Assembly: GCA_028829895.1 (NCBI GenBank)
Contig: CM054179.1
Location: 69,587,891-69,651,890, forward strand
Direction of reading: 5' to 3'
DNA length: 64,000 bases
Source: Sinotaia quadrata
Taxonomy: Eukaryota; Mollusca; Gastropoda; Architaenioglossa; Viviparidae
Part shown: positions 58,701-64,000 of the stretch, in pieces
Layout of the letters: every line of letters starts with the position of its first letter
How positions within the stretch are numbered: the first letter of the stretch is position 1
Program-made: the position numbers and the translations under genes
Notes under the pieces: model-generated
Told to the model about the DNA's origin: nothing
Databases searched by the model: none
The model's input: the letters and a program-made list of their open reading frames with translations, nothing else

Positions 58701-60481
58701 GGTCCTTTACAATATGAACAGGCAAAACTGAGAAAGAAACTTTAGAAGACAGGTTAGTCATAGTGTACTTTACATTATGAACAGGCAAAGACTGAAGGAA
58801 AAACAGGTTAGTCATAGTGTCCTTTACAATTAGTCTTCAACCACCAGCTAGTACTGTAGTAGCCAACCTGTACATTTGCATAATTGCCTTTTTTGATTTG
58901 AAATGGCCTGAGTGTGTGGTATGATATGTGTTTAAAGTGAGATTACATTAAAATGTTTAAAGCTGAATTTCAATTTTATTCCACAATAAAATTAGTTGGT
59001 GTTTATTGCAAACCTTAAATAACCTTGGTATGTGTTGCTTGCAGCAAAATAATAAACAAGCAACTCTATCTTGTTTGCCCGAGGATTAAAACGTTAAATC
59101 TACTTTGACTAGTTGACTCTCTGCCTTTTTCATGTCTGTACTAAATCATGCAATACTAAATAACAGCAGCTTCCTGGAATCCTCTAGAATTAAATGAATG
59201 CATGGTTGAATGTGTTAGATATTAGCTTAATAACCTGTATAATCTTAGTTTATCTGTTTTAACTGTCAGCATTCATGTTGTCTTTGCAGCTTGACAAGTT
59301 TAGGCAGACAAATTTCGTTTTTTCTCGTGAGCTCTCAGAACTGAAGTTTGAAGTTAGCACCGTCAAAGAACAGTTAACTAGATCAGAAGAAGACCTTAAA
59401 CTGGCAGAGAAAAGTAATAGCAAATTGAAATCAAAACTGCAGAAGCTGAAACGTGCTAAACGTGCAAAAACTAACGGTAGCTTTGTGGAATCCTCTAGCC
59501 AACACAATCACTCTGAAAATATATTCCAACATACTCCTAAAATCGCATCATTGGCGAGCAACAATGAGAGTGCACTTTTTACGCCCAAGATAAACAAGCC
59601 TTCAAATTCTAATTTGATCGACCTTGAAGAGCTGCCACCTAAGTTCAACCCTGTCACACCTGATTTGTTCTTTGATTCACCTGCAACTGAAGTGAGAAAG
59701 GCTTGTGAGGAAAACAAAGTGAAAATCGTTAAAATGTCTTCAGCAGCAAAAGCAATAAAACGGAAAGTAAATATATAGTTTTGTTTGTAAAGTTAAATTG
59801 TTTGCCACTGGCACGAGAGAGGAGTGGACTGATATCTGTGTTTAAATTTGTATATCTGGTATCAATGTTTTGCATGGTGACTGTTTTGTTGAAACCATTT
59901 TTAAAAATGTCTCTTGGAACATTATACAAGCTAATTCTCTGATTTGTCATCTGCAGAGATTATTTTTTAAGCTAATTCTGATTTGTCTCGCCTGCAAGGA
60001 TTATTTTTTAACATTTTACAAACTAAGACTAACATGCATGTTAATTTTTTTTTAATTGCAAATTTAAATTTTCAGTTACACTGCTTTGAAATGCTATTTA
60101 CAGAAATTGTGTTTACTTAAAAACAACACAATTTATAACAGCCATATATTTACCAGTAGTCTTTGTCTTATTCAAAATATAAATTATTTGACTGATATTG
60201 ATTTTCCAATCTTGCAGGAGACCATTGAAGGTGAGGTAGAAGATATGCCTCTCATGTCACTGAACATTATGAAGAAGCGAAATATGACAGGCCATCTTTT
60301 GGGCAGTACAGTGATCAGAAAGGATTATGATGGTCTTGGAGGGAGATCTTCTTTTGTCCAGCCACTTGGTCAACCAAAAGTTGTCCTAAAACAGAAACAC
60401 TCCAGAAAAGTGAAAAGACTAAAAACAATACAGTCCTTTCCACCTTTGCCAACTTTGGATAATTTCATAGATTTGACATGA
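52524..60481 (+). CDS. TRAIP: TRAIP RING-H2 E3 ubiquitin ligase, five coding exons
   Basis: TRAF-interacting protein (RNF206), a nuclear E3 ligase that acts at replisomes, ubiquitinating the CMG helicase at converged or crosslink-stalled forks. Exons 52524-52766, 56105-56375, 58374-58516, 59290-59766 and 60218-60481 join with matching phases to 465 aa (human 469). The RING-H2 is at residues 5-46: C5, C8, C24, H26, H29, C32, C43, C46. Long coiled coils follow at about 80-275. A conserved QQLACYCAVLKREYEQ block lies at about 195-210, and a C-terminal DYDGLGGRSSFVQP block matches the vertebrate GFDGLGGR motif. The extreme C-terminus (LPTLDNFIDLT) sits where the vertebrate PIP box is, but matches it loosely. 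The acceptor at 52511-52512 means a non-coding leader exon lies upstream. Introns carry several arrays and a solo LTR. Confidence 0.95.
53690..53870. repeat. Short minisatellite in the first TRAIP coding intron, unit about 50 bp
   Basis: Four diverged copies of TTTATTTGTTATCTCC, then atggctactgact and ttgctgaca. Confidence 0.75.
54437..55983. mobile_element. Solo LTR of a retrotransposon
   Basis: 1547-bp segment that starts TGTCACAGATCCGG and ends TTTCCTGACA. The ends form a 5-bp inverted repeat TGTCA/TGACA with the canonical TG..CA, and it is flanked by a perfect 5-bp target duplication TCTAT (54432-54436 and 55984-55988). It is GC-richer than the host intron, has no long ORF and no second LTR, and holds an A-rich AATAAAAAA site at about 55915. 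This fits a recombined Ty3/gypsy-like or related LTR element; the family is inferred. It ends 121 bp before TRAIP exon 2. Confidence 0.8.
56105..56375 (+). CDS. TRAIP: TRAIP coding exon 2 (coiled coil)
   Basis: Acceptor TTTCTTTCAG|TCTCTA, donor TTTTAG|GTGAGT, 271 nt, phase 1 out. Lys/Glu/Gln-rich heptads (SLKAQITELSQKKR, RMLQQFEEQKQAMASERM, KHLEALIL) align with the human coiled coil. Confidence 0.93.
57820..58150. repeat. Minisatellite of about 42 bp with donor-like motifs in TRAIP intron 2
   Basis: Seven or eight copies of AATGTCTAAACAGCAGTCGG followed by acataaataaatggtaagtgt. Three consecutive copies carry ATGGTAAGT, a strong 5' splice-site consensus on the TRAIP sense strand. Confidence 0.92.
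58374..58516 (+). CDS. TRAIP: TRAIP coding exon 3
   Basis: Acceptor ACCTGTTAG|GAACAG, donor GAACAG|GTTAGT, 143 nt. Encodes the conserved CLQQLACYCAVLKREYEQ block. Its last 44 nt plus donor are repeated five times in the following intron. Confidence 0.94.
58473..58830. repeat. Exon-edge minisatellite from the TRAIP exon 3 3' end and donor
   Basis: The exon tail AATATGAACAGGCAAAGACT, then GAACAG|GTTAGTCATAG, is repeated five more times in the intron. Donor GT positions are 58517 (real), 58569, 58625, 58690, 58753 and 58807. All keep CAG|GTTAGT except 58690 (GTTAAT). Unit 52-65 bp with indels. Confidence 0.95.
59290..59766 (+). CDS. TRAIP: TRAIP coding exon 4
   Basis: Acceptor TCTTTGCAG|CTTGAC, 159 codons. 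The end of the coiled coil (LKFEVSTVKEQLTRSEEDLK) is followed by a Lys/Arg cluster KLKRAKRAK that may be a nuclear signal, and a Ser/Pro-rich linker. Donor CGGAAA|GTAAAT; reading through would reach TAG after three more codons, a possible short isoform. Confidence 0.92.
60218..60481 (+). CDS. TRAIP: TRAIP terminal coding exon
   Basis: Acceptor AATCTTGCAG|GAGACC, stop TGA at 60479-60481. Holds the KDYDGLGGRSSFVQPLG block and a basic segment RKVKRLKTIQSFPPLP before LDNFIDLT. Confidence 0.94.
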   Translation, partial: ETIEGEVEDMPLMSLNIMKKRNMTGHLLGSTVIRKDYDGLGGRSSFVQPLGQPKVVLKQKHSRKVKRLKTIQSFPPLPTLDNFIDLT

Positions 60482-60653
60482 TTGTAAAAACATCTAGCAC
60501 ATAAATGTATGCATTTTACTGATGATGAAAGACGATGAACAGTGTGATTCTCTAATGATAAAAAAATTATTTATCTTGCATTGAATTCCTGTACATGGAA
60601 CTTTATTTTCATGAGTAATAGAGTAACCATTTGAAGAAGATGTGTTTGTTAAA

Positions 60654-60659
60654 AATAAA
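60654..60659 (+). terminator. Probable TRAIP polyadenylation signal
   Basis: AATAAA, 173 nt after the TRAIP stop codon, followed by an A/T-rich stretch. Confidence 0.6.
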
Positions 60660-61189
60660 GAAAACTTTATAATTTACCATACAAAACAATGTTAGAATTA
60701 TTTCTTTTCTTTTTTAAACATATTTTTGTCCTGAGCAAAATTGACATACATCAATACTAGCAGTTTATGTGTTGTTGGGATCTGGTTATTTCATCTTTTG
60801 CAATCTTGGGGTTCTTGGAGGAGGGGAGTTAGGAATTGGGGTATTCATCATATATTTTATACAATTTATTTTGACTGTTTCATGGGACAAAACTTGATGA
60901 TATATTGGGCATTTTCAGTGGATGTTAAATTACAGGCATGATTTCTTTTTAACAAGATCTTAGAGATACCTGTGAGTTAGATTAATTTAGAAAAATCAGT
61001 TCATCTTGACACTCGAAAATTTGTTAAGAAACTCTCATAGACCAACTTACTCCTTTTAGAGTTATCTCTCTTCATTTCTCACCCACTCCCTTCCAATCAT
61101 TCACAGTAGAATTGTTAAAATAACTAAGCACTTCACAGATTTCTAAATGCATTAATAGCAGATCTTAATATGCTTTTGACAGGAGATGC

Positions 61190-62340
61190 ATCCTTTTCTT
61201 GTGCCTTAAAAATGAAAAGTACAAGGATAATAGTCTTATAACAGGTTGCCTTCCAAAGAAAGTGAATACTTCCATAGCATAACAAACCTTCAAAAGAGAG
61301 AAGTTACAACCCTACCATAAAATGCCCTCAAGAAAAAGAGAATAAAGTCATACCATAAAATACTTTCAGGAAATGGAAGATGTAGTCAAACCACAACATG
61401 CTTTTAAAGAATGAAAACATTATATTAACAATGTGCCTTCATAAGAAAGTAGGATACAGCCATACCACATTATGCTTTCAAAAGAAAGAGGAAAAAACCA
61501 TAACTTAATATACTTTAAGAAGATACAGCTTATCCATAATATGCTGTTGATAGGGGATACAGCCGTACATACCTTCACAAGAAAGAGGATACATCCTCTC
61601 AAAATGTGCTTTTGAAAGAGGATCCAGTCTGACCTTTGTATACATTTGACAGAAAGATGAAACAATCTTACCAGAACATTTCTGAAAGCCTCTGTAGACA
61701 GCCTCTCTACAATATGCCTAGAAAATAGGATACATCTTACCATAACATGTCTGCTAAAGAGCACACAATCTGGCCATAACATGCTTGCAAAGAGAACACA
61801 ATCTGGTAAAACATGCTTGCAAAGAGAACACAATCTGGCTAAAACATGCATGCAAAGTAGACACAATCTGGCCATAACATGTCTGCTAAAGAGGACACAA
61901 TCTGGCCATAACATGCTTGCAAAGAGAACACAATCTGGCTAAAACATGTATGTGAGAGGCTGCAATCTGACCATAACATGTATGCAAGAGGCTGCAATCT
62001 GGCCATAACATGCAAAGAGGATGCAATCTGGCCATAATATGCAGGTAAAGAGGACACAATCTGGCCATAACATGCATGCAAAGAGGACACAATCTGAAAA
62101 CTGATACAGCCTTATGGTAACATTAAAACAAGGATGCAGAGTTATTGCAGCATAGCTTAAAAAATCCCCAGAAATTGGCCTTACTAAAACATGTTTAAAA
62201 GGAAGGATGTTTAACATGCCTACAAAAAATGATGCAGCCTTACTGTAACATACCAAACAAGGATGCAGTCTTGTTATAGATCTATAAAAAATGACACATA
62301 GTCTTACCATAATATAACTACAAAAGATGTGCTTCATGGT
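61190..62340. repeat. Satellite block, unit about 30-35 bp
   Basis: More than 25 copies of CACAATCTGGCCATAACATG followed by c-tgcaaagaga. Copies at 61740-62100 are closely alike and those at both edges are diverged. Several minus-strand frames remain open through it (Cys/Leu-rich), which is a by-product of the repeat. Confidence 0.93.
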
Positions 62341-63529
62341 CACCGTATAAGTAGGTTTCATTTGTGCATTTTTTATCTGCGTTTTTGCATCTCGTGGTTC
62401 TAATTTGGTAGATGGGGAATTATCACTATTTGACTACACAGGAGTTCTATAAGCTGGGGTTTCAGTCGAGAGATTTTTAGCAAAATGTGCTTATGAGCTG
62501 CCATCTAAGGATGTGATTAAGATGTATAGAACAGTTGAAATTATAGCAAACATGGACACTGATTTAACATAAATTGTATTTTCTTTTAAAATATATTGTA
62601 TCTTAATTACTACTCTTGTACCTTAATTTGTTAGAAAAGTCTGTGCATTATTTATTAGACAAATCTTGAAAGATAAAAATGTTGTGCATTCTTATTAAGC
62701 AGTAGTTCTTCTTGATTCATAAGAATGTTATATACATCTTCCATAAATTTACACTTGGTTTTGTGTATGCAGCAGACTTTAGAATGCAATCCCCATTTGT
62801 AATGAGAGCTACCTCTATGCTAGTAAACTACTGAAAGGAATTGACTCTAACTATGTTGCTAAATGACGTGTTATCAATCACATGCTTAGTTGCTACAAGT
62901 ATTTCTAGAGTTAAAAGTTTAGAATAATATCAAGAGACGTAATTCATTTTATATCCACCCCTATTTAGAATTGTATTGAGGAAAAAAATCAAAAGACACT
63001 ATAAAATTCTTAACATTAAACAGAAATTATTATTATTTTGAATCAGTGCCTAAATTAGAGCCACCAAAGCTAAATTATAGTAAATATATGTTAACATTCA
63101 CCCTGTGTATAAGTGGAAAAATTACACAAAGCCAGTAGAAAGATTACTTGAAGTGGAAGAAAAATTATTTTAGAAGAAAGAGTATCCTATTTCAACCAGC
63201 ACCCTAAAATGCAATGAAAGAACAGCAAAACTTACTTTATGAGAGGAAATCATTTTCATTCACAAGAGTTACATAAAACATTTGTTACTGTGAACTGGAC
63301 CCATTCTGTTTAAATTTACTGTTTCTTTTCTATGCTTTATTAATTAAATTTAAATAAAAACTTGCTACAGAAAATGACGTAAATACTGCGAGCTAATTAA
63401 ATTTTGTTGTTCTCTTTCCAAGTCAAACATTACCACAAAAAAAAATGTTTCAAAAAGTGGCTTGCCTGATTTCCATTGCAAATATGCTTGCTTATGCTTA
63501 TTTATTTTGTTTTGCATTCACCCTAATTT

Positions 63530-63578
<49 letters not shown>

Positions 63579-63579
63579 C
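63530..63579. repeat. (GT)n(GA)n compound microsatellite
   Basis: About 12 GT dinucleotides pass directly into about 12 GA dinucleotides. Confidence 0.97.
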
Positions 63580-64000
63580 CTTTATATTCTTTCTCCCAAA
63601 CATATTTTGTCTTTATCTGCCAATAAGATTGTTATAAAACAAGAATAGCAAAGGAAGCATATTTTTCCAGATCTCGATACTTGTATAATTTTCAAATAAC
63701 CGTGGAGAGAGTGCACATGAATTTGTAGATTATTAGAAAATGTAATTAATTACACATTGCAAATTTTAAATGTAAATAAATACAGGAATAAATAGAATGT
63801 TATTTTGACTGTATGTAAATGTTTATCAAAGTTGCCTCCACCTGTTCCCACTTAGCTGCATACAAAGACATTTTAACTACTAACACCTAATCTTTAAATT
63901 TCATCTTATAGTAAATAAATGAATATTTTAAACTAATAAATATCTTCTTAGGTACAAAGAAATGTTATGTTAAATGAAACCAAAAACCATCCATACTGTC

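Larger units (their letters stand above)
60741..64000. other. Region downstream of TRAIP without a supported gene
   Basis: Holds the satellite at 61190-62340 and the (GT)n(GA)n microsatellite at 63530-63579. The ORFs found here come from the satellite frames and lack family features. Confidence 0.6.

Noticed and set aside
61420..62361. Long minus-strand Cys/Leu-rich ORFs (up to 164 aa)
   Set aside because: Three overlapping frames within a 30-bp satellite; composition simply follows the repeat unit.
1..64000. CRISPR arrays, bacterial operons or prophage
   Set aside because: All supported genes have spliceosomal introns and the tandem arrays lack regular unique spacers; the DNA is eukaryotic nuclear.

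Overview
This is an animal nuclear genome window. It is strongly AT-rich, with genes split into short exons by GT-AG introns of 0.3 to 5 kb, and with many microsatellites, minisatellites and small DNA transposons. Protein content and intron style suggest a lophotrochozoan, most likely a mollusc; this placement is inference, because there is no barcode gene here. Four conserved genes can be assembled exon by exon with consistent splice phases, in the order <USP5 CDCA3> <PEX14 TRAIP>.

Layout. (1) 1-18.1 kb: 5' two-fifths of USP5 on the minus strand (10 exons, residues 1-394; the rest lies beyond the left edge), with one unassigned exon-like ORF at 227-414. (2) 18.1-26.2 kb: CDCA3 on the plus strand, head-to-head with USP5. 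The gap next to the USP5 start carries two inverted CCAAT boxes and a CDE-4 nt-CHR module, the usual control layout of G2/M genes. (3) 26.2-34.4 kb: tail-to-tail intergenic DNA with minisatellites. (4) 34.4-48.9 kb: complete PEX14 on the minus strand (9 exons, about 360 aa). (5) 49-60.5 kb: complete TRAIP on the plus strand (5 coding exons, 465 aa), head-to-head with PEX14; its first coding intron holds a 1.5 kb solo LTR. (6) 60.5-64 kb: satellite-rich DNA with no supported gene.

Functional links. USP5 recycles unanchored ubiquitin chains. CDCA3 is a mitotic-entry regulator with a KEN degron. TRAIP is a RING E3 ligase of the replisome. PEX14 is the peroxisomal import docking protein. They do not form an operon. 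The USP5/CDCA3 divergent pair matches the arrangement I recall from vertebrates, so it may be an old shared promoter.

Most unusual signal. Several intronic minisatellites are built from the edge of an adjacent exon together with its splice site. PEX14 exon 4 has 7 copies of its 3' end and donor at about 45-bp spacing, each able to form an in-frame 18-nt microexon. TRAIP exon 3 has 5 extra copies of its 3' end and donor. USP5 exon 5 has several diverged copies of its acceptor and 5' end. CDCA3 has one decayed copy. A further TRAIP intron array repeats a 3' splice-site-like sequence about ten times. Whether these arrays are spliced, buffer splice-site loss, or are neutral replication-slippage products cannot be told from sequence alone.
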